A stretch of DNA of 59,611 nucleotides from an uncultured Dysosmobacter sp. (GCA_934563745.1 CAKTHE010000010.1:1-59611); one strand, 5' to 3'. Counted from the first letter of the stretch, positions 1 through 7,971 are shown. Notes: a model not told the origin generated them from the letters alone. Numbers and translations: made by a program.

Positions 1-589
1 CCTGCACACCAAGCGGGCCTTGGTGGAGGAGGGCGGCACGATCGAGTGGGTGTCCGGCTCCTTCGGCTCTCATGTGGGCTGTCTGTATCCCATGAGCGTG
101 CTCAAGGGCGACAATGCCCGCATGGAGTTTACCGGTGTCACCTTCGCCGGAGCGGGGCAGAATCTGGACACCGGAGCCAAGGTGGTGCACATCGGGAAGA
201 ATACCAGCTCTTATATGAATACCCGGTCCATCAGCAAAAGCGGCGGCATCAGCACCTTCCGCAGCAGCGTAGTGGTGGAAAAGGGAGCGACGGGAGCGAA
301 ATCGGCCGTCTCCTGTCAGTCTCTGATGCTGGACTCTGAGTCCCGCTCGGATACGATTCCCGCGATGGACATCAAGACCCGGGACGCGGCCATCGGGCAT
401 GAGGCGAAGATCGGCTCCATCAGCGATGAGGCCGTGTTCTATCTGATGAGCCGGGGCATGAGCGAAGAGGACGCCCGGGCGCTGATTGTCAGCGGCTTTG
501 CCGACAACGTCTCCAAGGAACTGCCGGTGGAGTACGCCGTGGAAATGAACAACCTGATCCGCCTGGAAATGAAGGGCAGCATCGGCTGA
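1..589 (+). CDS. sufB: Fe-S cluster assembly scaffold SufB, C-terminal part (5' truncated by window edge)
   Basis: The open frame runs in from the window edge (first full codon at 2) and encodes the last 195 residues of SufB, the scaffold subunit of the SufBCD complex that builds [4Fe-4S] clusters in the cytoplasm. The visible part has the SufB/D beta-helix. It includes HTKRALVEEG near the edge, GSFGSHVGCLYP with a conserved-looking Cys, and the C-terminal helical region with RGMSEEDARALIVSGF and the ending EMNNLIRLEMKG typical of SufB. sufD follows after 20 nt, so this is the suf operon; sufC is expected upstream, outside the window. There is no sign of damage. Confidence 0.95.
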   Translation, partial: LHTKRALVEEGGTIEWVSGSFGSHVGCLYPMSVLKGDNARMEFTGVTFAGAGQNLDTGAKVVHIGKNTSSYMNTRSISKSGGISTFRSSVVVEKGATGAKSAVSCQSLMLDSESRSDTIPAMDIKTRDAAIGHEAKIGSISDEAVFYLMSRGMSEEDARALIVSGFADNVSKELPVEYAVEMNNLIRLEMKGSIG

Positions 590-609
590 ACGGGAAAAGG
601 AGTTTGCAT

Positions 610-1530
610 ATGAGTGATACGATTTTGATCAACCAACTTCCCACCCGGACCTGGAACTTTCTGGGCGTGAATGAGACAGCGCTCCCCTGGGAAGAGGCGG
701 AGACCTGCACCCTGGAGGAGACTTGCTTCCGGGCGGAGGGGCAGGAGCAATCCCCTCGTTTTGTCAGCGTGGACGGCTGCGGCGAATACAGCCGTAAGAC
801 CATTCGGGTGGAGGCGCCGGAGGGCAGCTCCGTGACCGTGATCGAGACGCTGCGCACGGCCGCGCATTTGGCGGTGTGCACGCAGCTGCAGGCCGGAAAA
901 AATGCCCGGATCCGCCTGGTGCAGGTGCAGGATACGGCGGAAGGATCCAGCCTTTACACGCAGGTGAGCGGAAGCTGTGCGGACGGCGGGCAGATCGAGC
1001 TGGTGCAGATCTTCCTGGGCCGGGGCGACCTTTATTCCGACAGCCGGATCGAGCTGCCGGGACAGGGCGCCGGGTTCCAGGCGGATATCGGCTATCTGGG
1101 CCGCGGAAAGCAGACCATTGATCTGAACCTGGTGGTCAACCATTACGGAAAGAAAACGGAGAGCGCGATCCGCGCCGCCGGCGCCTTGAAGGACGCGGCA
1201 CAGAAGATCTTCCGGGGCACCATCGATTTCAAGAAGGGCTCTTCCGATTCTGTCGGCAACGAGCAGGAGACCGTTTTGATGCTGGGCGAGGATGTCCGGA
1301 ATAAAACCGTCCCGCTGATCCTGTGTGCCGAGGAAAATGTGGTGGGCAATCACGGCGCCACCATCGGCGAGCTGGATGACGAGACGCTGTTCTATCTGGA
1401 AAGCCGCGGCATCGGCCGGGAAGCGGCGGAGAACCTGATGGCCCGGGCGGCCATCGAACGGGTGACCCGCACGGTCGGGGATCCGGAGACGGAGGAAAAC
1501 ATTATGAACCGTTTGAATGAGGAGCTGTAA
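610..1530 (+). CDS. sufD: Fe-S cluster assembly protein SufD
   Basis: A 306-residue SufD-type protein, the partner of SufB in the SufBC2D cluster assembly complex. The C-terminal half is clearly SufB/D-like (RGTIDFKKGSSDS, GNEQETVLMLGEDVRNKT, GNHGATIGELDDETLFYLESRG); the N-terminal half is more divergent and short for the family. I chose the ATG at 610 because an AAAAGGAG site ends about 7 nt before it; the in-frame TTG at 604 is too close to that site. The gene sits 20 nt after sufB and 1 nt before sufS, so all are one transcript. Confidence 0.92.
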   Translation: MSDTILINQLPTRTWNFLGVNETALPWEEAETCTLEETCFRAEGQEQSPRFVSVDGCGEYSRKTIRVEAPEGSSVTVIETLRTAAHLAVCTQLQAGKNARIRLVQVQDTAEGSSLYTQVSGSCADGGQIELVQIFLGRGDLYSDSRIELPGQGAGFQADIGYLGRGKQTIDLNLVVNHYGKKTESAIRAAGALKDAAQKIFRGTIDFKKGSSDSVGNEQETVLMLGEDVRNKTVPLILCAEENVVGNHGATIGELDDETLFYLESRGIGREAAENLMARAAIERVTRTVGDPETEENIMNRLNEEL

Positions 1531-1531
1531 G

Positions 1532-2746
1532 ATGGCACACGATTATAAAATGGATTTTCCGCTGCTGGCGTCCGATCCGGTGGTTTACCTGGACAGTGCG
1601 GCCACTGCGCAGCGCCCCCAGTGCGTCCTGGACGCGGACCGGGAGTTTTACAGCAAGTATAACGCAAATCCCCTGCGGGGCCTGTATCCGCTCAGCGTGG
1701 AAGCCACGGAGCGGTATGAAGAGGCCCGGGAGGCCGTGCGGGCCTTTTTGAACGCCAAGAGCACGGAGGAGATCGTCTTTACCCGCAACACGACGGAGGG
1801 ACTGAATCTGGTGGCATACAGCTACGGCCTTTCCCATGTGAAGGCGGGCGACGAGGTGCTGGTGTCCATTATGGAGCATCACAGCAATCTGCTGCCGTGG
1901 CAGATGGTGTGCCGTCAGACCGGAGCGACCCTGAAGTTCCTGGAGTGCGAGCCGGATGGATGTGTGGACCTGAACAAGGTGGAGAGCCTGATCACCCCGA
2001 AGACCCGGATCGTGGCGATTACGCAGGTCTCGAATGTCCTGGGCCGGGAAAACCCCATTCGGGCCATTGCGGATCTGGCGCACCGGGTGGGTGCGGTGAT
2101 CGTGGTGGATGGTGCCCAGAGCACGCCCCACATGCCGGTGGACGTCCGGGCGCTGGACGCGGATTTCCTGGCTTTTTCCGGCCACAAGGTCTACGGCCCC
2201 ATGGGCATCGGCGCGCTGTACGGAAAGCGGGAGCTGCTCGATGAGATGCCGCCGTTTATGACCGGCGGAGAAATGATCGAGTCGGTCAGCCGGGAGAGCG
2301 CCGTTTACGCGGAGCTTCCGCATAAGTTCGAGGCCGGCACGGTCAATGCGGCCGGCGCCATGGGGCTTCACGCGGCTTTGAATTACGTGCATACCGTCGG
2401 CTTTGAGACCATGCACCGGCGTGAGGTGGCCCTGACGGAACGGGCCCTGCGCGGAATGCGGCAGATGCCGTATATCCATGTGCTGGGTTCGGAGAAGGCA
2501 GAGGAGCATACCGGCATTGTGACCTTCACGGTGGATGGCGTTCATCCCCACGACATCAGTGAGGTTCTGGCTTCCGACGGGATTGCGATCCGGGCGGGCC
2601 ACCACTGCGCCCAGCCGCTGCTGCAGTATCTGGGCCACAGCTCCACGGCACGGGCAAGCTTTGCATTTTACAATACGGAATCGGATGTGGACCGGCTTCT
2701 GGAGAGCCTCTCCACCTTAAGGGAGCGGATGGGCTATGGAAAATAG
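1532..2746 (+). CDS. sufS: Cysteine desulfurase SufS (class II, PLP-dependent)
   Basis: A 404-residue PLP enzyme that takes sulfur from L-cysteine as an enzyme persulfide for Fe-S assembly, giving alanine. The Schiff-base lysine is Lys219 in FSGHKVYGPMGIG. The catalytic cysteine is Cys359 in RAGHHCAQP. EHHSNLLPW and DGAQSTPHMPVDV are further family motifs. The start at ATG 1532 is preceded by GAGGAG with 7 nt spacing; the in-frame ATG at 1517 lies inside sufD and has no site. The end overlaps sufU by 11 nt. That fits the known SufS-SufU pairing of Gram-positives, in which SufU accepts the persulfide sulfur. Confidence 0.96.
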   Translation: MAHDYKMDFPLLASDPVVYLDSAATAQRPQCVLDADREFYSKYNANPLRGLYPLSVEATERYEEAREAVRAFLNAKSTEEIVFTRNTTEGLNLVAYSYGLSHVKAGDEVLVSIMEHHSNLLPWQMVCRQTGATLKFLECEPDGCVDLNKVESLITPKTRIVAITQVSNVLGRENPIRAIADLAHRVGAVIVVDGAQSTPHMPVDVRALDADFLAFSGHKVYGPMGIGALYGKRELLDEMPPFMTGGEMIESVSRESAVYAELPHKFEAGTVNAAGAMGLHAALNYVHTVGFETMHRREVALTERALRGMRQMPYIHVLGSEKAEEHTGIVTFTVDGVHPHDISEVLASDGIAIRAGHHCAQPLLQYLGHSSTARASFAFYNTESDVDRLLESLSTLRERMGYGK

Positions 2747-3173
2747 AAGCTTTTATAATGAGATCCTGACCGAGCACAATATTCACCCGGAGTTCAAGCA
2801 TGACCTTCCGGATGCGGATATCGTGCTGGAGGGGGTCAATCCCAGCTGCGGCGATGACATTTTCCTGAAGCTGAAAACGGACGGAGATACCATCACCGAC
2901 GGTGCCTTTGTGGGAGATGGCTGCGCGATTTCTCAGGCCTCGGCGGATATTATGCTGGGCATGGTGATCGGGCGGAAGAAGGACGAGGCGCTGAAGCTGG
3001 GCGAGACCTTTATGCGCATGATCAAGGGCGAGGCTACGGACGAGGAGATCGATTCGCTGGAGGAGGCTTCGGCTCTGCGGGATATTGCCCACATGCCGGC
3101 CCGGGTCAAATGTGCGGTTCTGGGCTGGCGAACGCTGAAAGAAGCACTGGACGCCCCGGAGGAAAACGCGTAA
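2736..3173 (+). CDS. sufU: SufU-type zinc-dependent sulfur acceptor (NifU_N family)
   Basis: A 145-residue SufU/IscU-like protein. The three conserved cysteines are visible: Cys38 in NPSCGDD (followed by Asp40), Cys63 in GDGCAISQAS and Cys126 in RVKCAVLGW. Asp40 and the three Cys are the known zinc and persulfide-acceptor ligands of SufU. The insert around residues 85-115 between the second and third Cys is the mark that separates SufU from IscU. The gene overlaps sufS and closes the suf operon; a 13-bp inverted repeat follows. Confidence 0.94.
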   Translation: MENRSFYNEILTEHNIHPEFKHDLPDADIVLEGVNPSCGDDIFLKLKTDGDTITDGAFVGDGCAISQASADIMLGMVIGRKKDEALKLGETFMRMIKGEATDEEIDSLEEASALRDIAHMPARVKCAVLGWRTLKEALDAPEENA

Positions 3174-3185
3174 AAGAACCATGAA

Positions 3186-3217
3186 CTGCCGCCCGGGACA
3201 AAGATCCCGGGCGGCAG
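3186..3217 (+). terminator. Perfect 13-bp inverted repeat after sufU
   Basis: The arms CTGCCGCCCGGGA (3186-3198) and TCCCGGGCGGCAG (3205-3217) pair perfectly around a 6-nt loop. No U-run follows, and the ribosome binding site of the next gene starts about 12 nt later. It may be a weak terminator or an mRNA stability or processing hairpin rather than a full stop. Confidence 0.45.
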
Positions 3218-3246
3218 CGTCATCAAATGAAGGAGGAGCGGACCCT

Positions 3247-4479
3247 ATGAAACAGGATCAACAGACGGTTTCGCCGGAAGCGCTTTTGAAAGCGGCGCAG
3301 GCCCTTGCTCCGCAGCTGCTGAAGGACCGGCGGCAGCTGCATGCCCACCCGGAGGTGGGGGCGGAGCTGCCGGAAACGACAGCTTACGTGGAAGAACGCC
3401 TGCGGGAAATGGGGTATGAGCCGAAGCGCGTGGCCGGCGGCGTGGTGGCAGCGCTGACCGGACGCGACACGGGGCGGTGCTTGCTGCTGCGGGCGGATAT
3501 GGACGCGCTGCGGATCCGGGAGCAGACCCGGCTTCCGTTCCGTGCGGAGAATGGGGCCATGCATGCCTGCGGCCACGACCTGCACACGGCCATGCTGTTG
3601 GGAGCGGCGGCGCTGCTCCGGCAGTATCAGAGCACTCTGCAGGGCACGGTCAAGCTGGTGTTTCAGCCGGATGAAGAGGGGTTTACCGGTGCAAAGGCCA
3701 TGCTGCAGGCCGGAGTGCTGCAGGATCCAAAGCCGCAGGCTGCGCTGGCGCTGCATGTAAACTCCGGCACACCCAGCGGGCTGGTGATCTGCGGAAAGGG
3801 AACCTTTATGGCGGGCTGCACGCTGTTCCGGATCCGGGTGCAGGGGGTCGGCTGTCATGGTGCCATGCCGGAAACCGGCGTGGATCCCATCAACATTGCG
3901 GCACACATTTATCTGGCTCTGCAGGAGATCACCGGACGGGAGCTTCCGGCCAAGAAGCCGGCGGTGGTGACGGTGGGCAGCTTCCACGCCGGAAAGGCGC
4001 CGAACATCATTCCCGGAGAGGCGGTGCTGGAGGGGACCATCCGCTGCTTTGACCGGGAGCAGACTGCGCAGATCCTCTCCCGGATTCAAACGATAGCCCA
4101 GGGCGTGGCCGCGGCGTTTCGGGGCAGTGCCGCGGTGGAGGAGCTGGCTTCTGCTCCGCCGCTGGTCAACGACCCGGCGCTGATGGAGCAGATGGCCCGG
4201 TTTGCCGGACAGCTGCTGGGCGAACGGGCGGTCTGGCGCATGGAAGAGGGCGGCATGGGGTCGGAGGATTTTGCCTCCTTTACCTATGAGCTGCCCTGCG
4301 CGTATCTGCTGCTGGGGGCCGGAAGCCGGGATGAAGATCCCCTTTTCGGACAGCCCATGCACAATGAAAACGTTGTATTCAACGAAAAGGTCCTGCCCCT
4401 GGGGGCGGCACTGCACAGTTGGTGTGCCTTGAATTGGCTCTCCGGTGCGGGAGAGGCGGTCGGGACGGACCGGGTATGA
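3247..4479 (+). CDS. M20 family metallo-amidohydrolase
   Basis: A 410-residue peptidase of the M20D amidohydrolase type (relatives: hippurate hydrolase, N-acyl-L-amino acid amidohydrolase, IAA-amino acid hydrolase). It opens with RRQLHAHPEVGAELPET. Expected metal ligands are Cys108 and His110 in HACGHDLHTAM, acidic residues in QPDEEGF near 141, a His near 173 (ALHVNSG) and the late His in MHNENVVF. The start at ATG 3247 follows AAGGAGGAG. No promoter is obvious, so it may be read from the suf operon through the hairpin at 3186. The substrate cannot be told from sequence. Confidence 0.88.
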   Translation: MKQDQQTVSPEALLKAAQALAPQLLKDRRQLHAHPEVGAELPETTAYVEERLREMGYEPKRVAGGVVAALTGRDTGRCLLLRADMDALRIREQTRLPFRAENGAMHACGHDLHTAMLLGAAALLRQYQSTLQGTVKLVFQPDEEGFTGAKAMLQAGVLQDPKPQAALALHVNSGTPSGLVICGKGTFMAGCTLFRIRVQGVGCHGAMPETGVDPINIAAHIYLALQEITGRELPAKKPAVVTVGSFHAGKAPNIIPGEAVLEGTIRCFDREQTAQILSRIQTIAQGVAAAFRGSAAVEELASAPPLVNDPALMEQMARFAGQLLGERAVWRMEEGGMGSEDFASFTYELPCAYLLLGAGSRDEDPLFGQPMHNENVVFNEKVLPLGAALHSWCALNWLSGAGEAVGTDRV

Positions 4480-4485
4480 ATGAGG

Positions 4486-4527
4486 AAAGAAGGATGCTTG
4501 CCGGACTGCGGTGAGCGTCCTTCTTTT
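4486..4527 (+). terminator. Rho-independent terminator after the amidohydrolase
   Basis: AAAGAAGGA (from 4486) pairs with TCCTTCTTT (ending about 4526), enclosing a smaller CCG/CGG pairing. It ends in a short T-run. Confidence 0.7.
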
Positions 4528-4608
4528 CGCCCTTGGGGTGGATTGAAAAATCTCCAATCCGGACAGAAAACGAATCCAAAAGACAAAAAAGTTGTGGCTG
4601 GATTCCGC

Positions 4609-4637
4609 TTGAAAGAAAATCGGCCTTTTGTTATAAT
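4609..4637 (+). promoter_or_regulatory. Sigma-A promoter for the TetR gene at 4733
   Basis: TTGAAA at 4609-4614, a 17-nt spacer and a perfect TATAAT at 4632-4637. Transcription would start near 4644, leaving an untranslated leader of about 90 nt in which I see no strong operator palindrome. Confidence 0.75.
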
Positions 4638-4732
4638 CAAAAAAGAATGTTCCGCGCGGCGGCGTGCTTCACCGCGGCGGAGGAACGGCGGAAAAGCGGG
4701 CAGGGCGTTTGCAAGAATTGAGGTGAGCGGCG

Positions 4733-5290
4733 ATGGCGGATTCCAATATCACAAAGCGCGCGTTGGCGGCGGCCTTGAAAGAGCTGATGGAGCAGGAACC
4801 CTTTGAAAAGATCAGCGTTTCGGATATCTGCGAGGGCTGCGGCATGAACCGGAAAAGCTTTTACTATCATTTCCAGGATAAGTACGATCTGGTGAACTGG
4901 ATTTTTGACGTGGAATTTTTCCGCGCCGCCAGTCAGCAGACGGATGCAGAACTGTGGGATTTTATCCATAATCTGTGCAGCTATTTCTATGAAAACCGGA
5001 ATTTTTACCGGCGGGCGCTGAAGATCGAAGGACAGAATTCCTTCCTGGATCATTTTAAAATGACGCTGGCCTCTGTGCTGGGCAGTTTTTTGCAGCAGGT
5101 GCTGGCGCAGGAGGGAAAGGAATTTGCCGATCCGGCGGATATGGAGTTTTACATTGCGTTCTATACAGATGCCCTTATCGGTGCATTTGTGCGCTGGCTT
5201 TCGGAAAAGGACTGCCTTCCGCCGGAGAAGTTCAGCGAAAGGATCCATTCCTGCGTCCGGATCCTTGTGGACTATCAGGATAGCCTGTGA
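4733..5290 (+). CDS. TetR/AcrR family transcriptional regulator
   Basis: A 185-residue one-domain-plus-ligand-domain regulator. The N-terminal TetR helix-turn-helix covers about residues 8-55, with the family signature ISVSDICEGCGMNRKSFYYH and then FQDKYDLV. The C-terminal part is all-helical and resembles the DhaS-like TetR_C_8 group of Firmicutes. It is a single-gene unit between its own promoter (4609) and a bidirectional terminator (5293). The target is unknown: neighbours are an amidohydrolase and a convergent cysteine-less radical SAM relative. It resembles the two TetR proteins at 17.5-18.7 kb in its HTH. Confidence 0.88.
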   Translation: MADSNITKRALAAALKELMEQEPFEKISVSDICEGCGMNRKSFYYHFQDKYDLVNWIFDVEFFRAASQQTDAELWDFIHNLCSYFYENRNFYRRALKIEGQNSFLDHFKMTLASVLGSFLQQVLAQEGKEFADPADMEFYIAFYTDALIGAFVRWLSEKDCLPPEKFSERIHSCVRILVDYQDSL

Positions 5291-5292
5291 AT

Positions 5293-5328
5293 AAAAAAGC
5301 AGCCCGGTTGAACCGGACTGCTTTTTTT
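5293..5328. terminator. Bidirectional terminator between convergent genes
   Basis: AAAAAAGCAG-C-CCGGTT pairs with AACCGG-A-CTGCTTTTTTT around a single-base loop, with one mismatch. A-run and T-run on the two sides let it serve both the TetR gene and the minus-strand gene ending at 5365. Confidence 0.8.
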
Positions 5329-5364
5329 ATTATGAAACAGGGGGCGGTGTGCCGCCGAAGTTCT

Positions 5365-6390
5365 TTACTGTTCACTTCGCCGGAGCAGAATCTCCCGCAG
5401 AGACGTATTGTGGAAGTTGAGCGGCGTATGCGGCGCCTCCTTGGCGGAGGGGACCAGGGAACCGTCCGGCCGGAAGATCATTGCCCGGGCGTCTTCGCAG
5501 ATCACTGTATCGACCCGGTGGAAATCGCCCCAGAGATCAACAGGGATCGTATCAAATTCCTGCCGGCAGCGGGCGGAGAGTACTGCGGCATACAGCGCGT
5601 CCTTCTGCGCGTCGGCCATTGACTCTGCCGGAGGGACAAAAAAGGTCATCAGCGGATGCAGTGCGCCGGCATCGTACAGGATCCCGCCGTCCTCCACCGC
5701 GTCGGCCTGCACGGAAGCAGAGAGGTAGTGGACCCCGTAGAGCATCTGGCGGCTGCGCATTCGGCTGCAGCAGCGGTCTGCGCCGGGCTGCATTTCCACC
5801 GAAAGCATCAGGTTGTGCAGGGGGACAGCGGCGCTCAGAAAGTCGTCCGTCATCTCCGCGGGGGTTGAAAACAGGAAAAACGCGCATTCGCCGTGGCTGC
5901 GGATCAGGGGCAGAAGGACCTCCGGCTGAGAGGGGGCGAAGAGCGCCCAGGTGTAGATTCCCAGGGCCTCTCCCTGGGCGATCAGATCCTCATAGGCGGA
6001 CGGATCGGCGTCATAGGAGGCGGCGTCCACCTGCAGCGCAACAGCCCAGGGCGTGGCGAGCCCGCTGGAGGCCCGTTCTTTCCGAATGACCCGGGCCCCG
6101 GCCGTAAGACCGTTGTAGCCCAGGTTCATGCCGAAGGTCACCAGCCGGTCGGTATCAATGTGAGCCGCCACATCCTGGATCAGGCGATAATAGCTGCTTT
6201 GGTCGTTTTCCAGCATGGTCTGCGCCACCTGGAAGAAGTATGTCTGAAAGCGCCCGGTTGAAAAATGAAGCGCCATGTCTACCAGACTGCGGGTGCTTCG
6301 TTCCGGATCGTTTTTCAGGTTTTCCAGTTTCTGCCGCACAAAGGTTTTTACCAGGGCGTAAGACACGGAATGAATCGCATTGTGAGCCAT
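5365..6390 (-). CDS. Radical-SAM-like protein lacking the CxxxCxxC motif (putative pseudoenzyme)
   Basis: A 341-residue protein whose order of segments follows a family of clostridial radical SAM/SPASM-like enzymes. It has a helical N-terminal region of about 110 residues, then a TPWAV strand, QGEALGIYTWALF, a segment ending FFLFSTPAEMTDDF, YGVHYLSASVQADAV, DAGALHPLMTFFVP and a late MIFRPDGSLVPS. In such enzymes TPWAV is followed by a cysteine motif and later a GGEP motif. Here residues 119-130 read LQVDAASYDADP without cysteines, and the GGEP position is FAPSQPE (151-157). It should therefore not hold the SAM-binding [4Fe-4S] cluster. Start ATG at 6390 follows AGAGGAAG; longer upstream in-frame starts lack a site. 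Family assignment is from memory, so moderate confidence. Confidence 0.6.
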   Translation of the reverse strand: MAHNAIHSVSYALVKTFVRQKLENLKNDPERSTRSLVDMALHFSTGRFQTYFFQVAQTMLENDQSSYYRLIQDVAAHIDTDRLVTFGMNLGYNGLTAGARVIRKERASSGLATPWAVALQVDAASYDADPSAYEDLIAQGEALGIYTWALFAPSQPEVLLPLIRSHGECAFFLFSTPAEMTDDFLSAAVPLHNLMLSVEMQPGADRCCSRMRSRQMLYGVHYLSASVQADAVEDGGILYDAGALHPLMTFFVPPAESMADAQKDALYAAVLSARCRQEFDTIPVDLWGDFHRVDTVICEDARAMIFRPDGSLVPSAKEAPHTPLNFHNTSLREILLRRSEQ

Positions 6391-6593
6391 GAGACTTCCT
6401 CTTTCCGCTGTGAGTGTTGATGGGCGTTTGAAATCAAAAATTATTATAGTACGTGGGGCCGAGGGCCGCAACGGGACAAAATCCGGGCTCTGTCTAAAAA
6501 CCGCGGCGCTCCGGCCTCTGCCGGAGCCGGAACCGGCCAGGATCCGGGAAGGAAGGGCAGCGAAAAAGATTTTGAAAAATTGAAAAAAATCCC

Positions 6594-6623
6594 TTGACAA
6601 TCCATGGGGCATATGGTAATCTA
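6594..6623 (+). promoter_or_regulatory. Promoter of the DUF3793-flavodoxin operon
   Basis: TTGACA at 6594-6599 is followed by an AT-rich TATGGTAATCT stretch at 6612-6622 that must hold the -10 element. Its best register is not clear. Start of transcription is expected around 6628, immediately before the folded leader. The 6391-6593 stretch before it is non-coding with nothing else I can name. Confidence 0.6.
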
Positions 6624-6630
6624 GGACCGT

Positions 6631-6722
6631 GGTTAGTCAAGACAAACCGACGGGGCACCGACCGTCGGTTCCCTTTGGACGAAGGGGATTAGTTAAAGCT
6701 AACCGCCAAGCGGCAGCCTTGG
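6631..6722 (+). ncRNA. Structured 5' leader, candidate metal-responsive element (RNA junction and/or paired operators)
   Basis: Four helices can be drawn directly from the sequence. GGTTAG (6631-6636) pairs with CTAACC (6699-6704). Inside that are AACCGACGG/CCGTCGGTT (6645-6653/6662-6670, 9 bp perfect) and CCCTT/AAGGG (6671-6675/6682-6686), giving a three-way junction. CCAAG/CTTGG (6706-6710/6718-6722) follows. The same DNA can be read as two imperfect palindromes, GGTTAGTC-AA-GACAAACC (6631-6648) and TTAG-N6-CTAA (6689-6702). Their half-sites resemble those of DtxR/IdeR/MntR-type metal repressors. I do not recognise a named riboswitch. DUF3793 and flavodoxin genes are often linked to iron uptake (feo), which favours an iron or metal signal; this is inference. 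Confidence 0.5.
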
Positions 6723-6760
6723 AAGATTTACATGTTCCCCTCGTTTTGTGGCAGTTCCCG

Positions 6761-6792
6761 GCCCTTCGCGCGGCGAGATCCGCGCGAAGGGC
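6761..6792 (+). promoter_or_regulatory. Perfect 13-bp hairpin in the same leader
   Basis: GCCCTTCGCGCGG (6761-6773) and CCGCGCGAAGGGC (6780-6792) pair perfectly with a 6-nt loop. It lies 23 nt before the likely ribosome binding site and about 40 nt before the start codon of the DUF3793 gene. No U-run follows, so it looks like an expression-platform or stability hairpin rather than a terminator. Confidence 0.5.
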
Positions 6793-6834
6793 GGGAAACG
6801 CAACCGACCGAAGGGAGAGAGGAGCGGAGCGCCT

Positions 6835-7407
6835 GTGGAACGGACCTTTGAAACGGTGCTGGTTGAACAGTGCGCACCGACCCTGGCGGGGGCAAAGCCC
6901 GGCAGCCTGTTCCGCTGCGGCGGACGGGATCCGGAGCAGGTCCTGAAAAAGGTTGACGAGTGGGACCGGCGGTTTCGGCCGTTGGGCCTGCGGGCGGTGG
7001 TGCTGCGGGTGTGCTCCCGCACGGGCGACTGCCTTGTTTATGTGTATCGGAGCGGCTGGGTAGGTAAGCTGCTGGCCGAGAAAGAGCGCTGGGCGTTTTT
7101 GAAGGCTCGGGGCTATGAACGCACGGACGATGTGGAAGGGATGCTTGCACAGCTTTCCAGGCGCCTTTGCCTGGAGGCGGAATACCCCCACGAGATCGGC
7201 ATTTTTCTTGGTTATCCGCTGCAGGATGTGGTTGGCTTCATTGAGAACCGGGGACGCAACTGCACGTACTGCGGATACTGGAAATGCTACGGGGACCCGG
7301 CAGATGCCAGACGGCGCTTCGCCCGGTATCGGGCCTGTACGGATGCGTACAAGCGCTTGTTTGAAAAGGGAACACCTCTGATCCAGCTGGTGGTGGCAGC
7401 GGCCTGA
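6835..7407 (+). CDS. DUF3793 family protein
   Basis: A 190-residue protein of unknown biochemical function. Family marks are CAPTLAGAKPGSLFR near the N-terminus, HEIGIFLGYPLQDVVGFIEN in the middle and NCTYCGYWKCYGD, with several cysteines, near residue 140. The GTG at 6835 is chosen because GAGAGGAG lies 10 nt upstream and family members start close to this point; frame upstream is open back to 6748 but that part is low-complexity and lies inside the leader hairpin. The gene is 35 nt before flavodoxin and shares its transcript. As known to me, the pair is common next to ferrous iron transport genes in Clostridia. Confidence 0.82.
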   Translation: MERTFETVLVEQCAPTLAGAKPGSLFRCGGRDPEQVLKKVDEWDRRFRPLGLRAVVLRVCSRTGDCLVYVYRSGWVGKLLAEKERWAFLKARGYERTDDVEGMLAQLSRRLCLEAEYPHEIGIFLGYPLQDVVGFIENRGRNCTYCGYWKCYGDPADARRRFARYRACTDAYKRLFEKGTPLIQLVVAAA

Positions 7408-7442
7408 GCAAGCCGTGAAATTTCATGAAAAGAGGACTGTAT

Positions 7443-7874
7443 ATGAACAAAGTTGCGATTATTTACTGGAGCGGCACCGGAAACACGGAGCAGATGGCCC
7501 AGTGTGTGGCGGAAGGCGCCAAGGGCGCCGGCGCGGAGGCAGAGCTGCTGACGCCGTCGGCGGTCAGTGCCGCGACGCTGGATGGTTACGACGCGGTGGC
7601 CTTCGGCTGCCCGGCCATGGGCGCCGAGGTCCTGGAAGAGAGCGAGTTTGAGCCGATGTTTGCCGGGGTAGAGGGTAAGCTGAAGGGCAAGAAGATCGCT
7701 CTGTTCGGTTCCTACGGCTGGGGCGACGGCCAGTGGATGCGTGATTGGTGCGACCGCTGCAAGGCGGACGGCGCCGTTATTCTGGAAGAGCCGGGCCTGA
7801 TGGTCAACGAGGCTCCGGACGATGCGGGGCAGGAATCCTGCCGGGAGTTGGGCCGGCAGCTGGCTAACTGGTAA
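7443..7874 (+). CDS. Flavodoxin (short-chain, FMN-binding)
   Basis: A 143-residue flavodoxin, a soluble FMN electron carrier used in place of ferredoxin under iron limitation. The phosphate-binding loop YWSGTGNTEQMA is near residue 8. FGCPAMGAEVLEE and FGSYGWGDGQWM are the two FMN ring loops, the latter with the usual aromatic pair. The length is that of a short-chain flavodoxin. ATG 7443 has AAAAGAGGA about 6 nt upstream. It is in an operon with the DUF3793 gene, behind the structured leader at 6631, and is closed by the terminator at 7972. Confidence 0.93.
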   Translation: MNKVAIIYWSGTGNTEQMAQCVAEGAKGAGAEAELLTPSAVSAATLDGYDAVAFGCPAMGAEVLEESEFEPMFAGVEGKLKGKKIALFGSYGWGDGQWMRDWCDRCKADGAVILEEPGLMVNEAPDDAGQESCRELGRQLANW

Positions 7875-7971
7875 GGCGAAGAGCCACCGTTTTATGTTTG
7901 CACGAAAAGTCCGTATTTGTTGATCGGGAACAAACGCGGGTTTCGTAAATATTGCACCTCCTTTTCTGACA

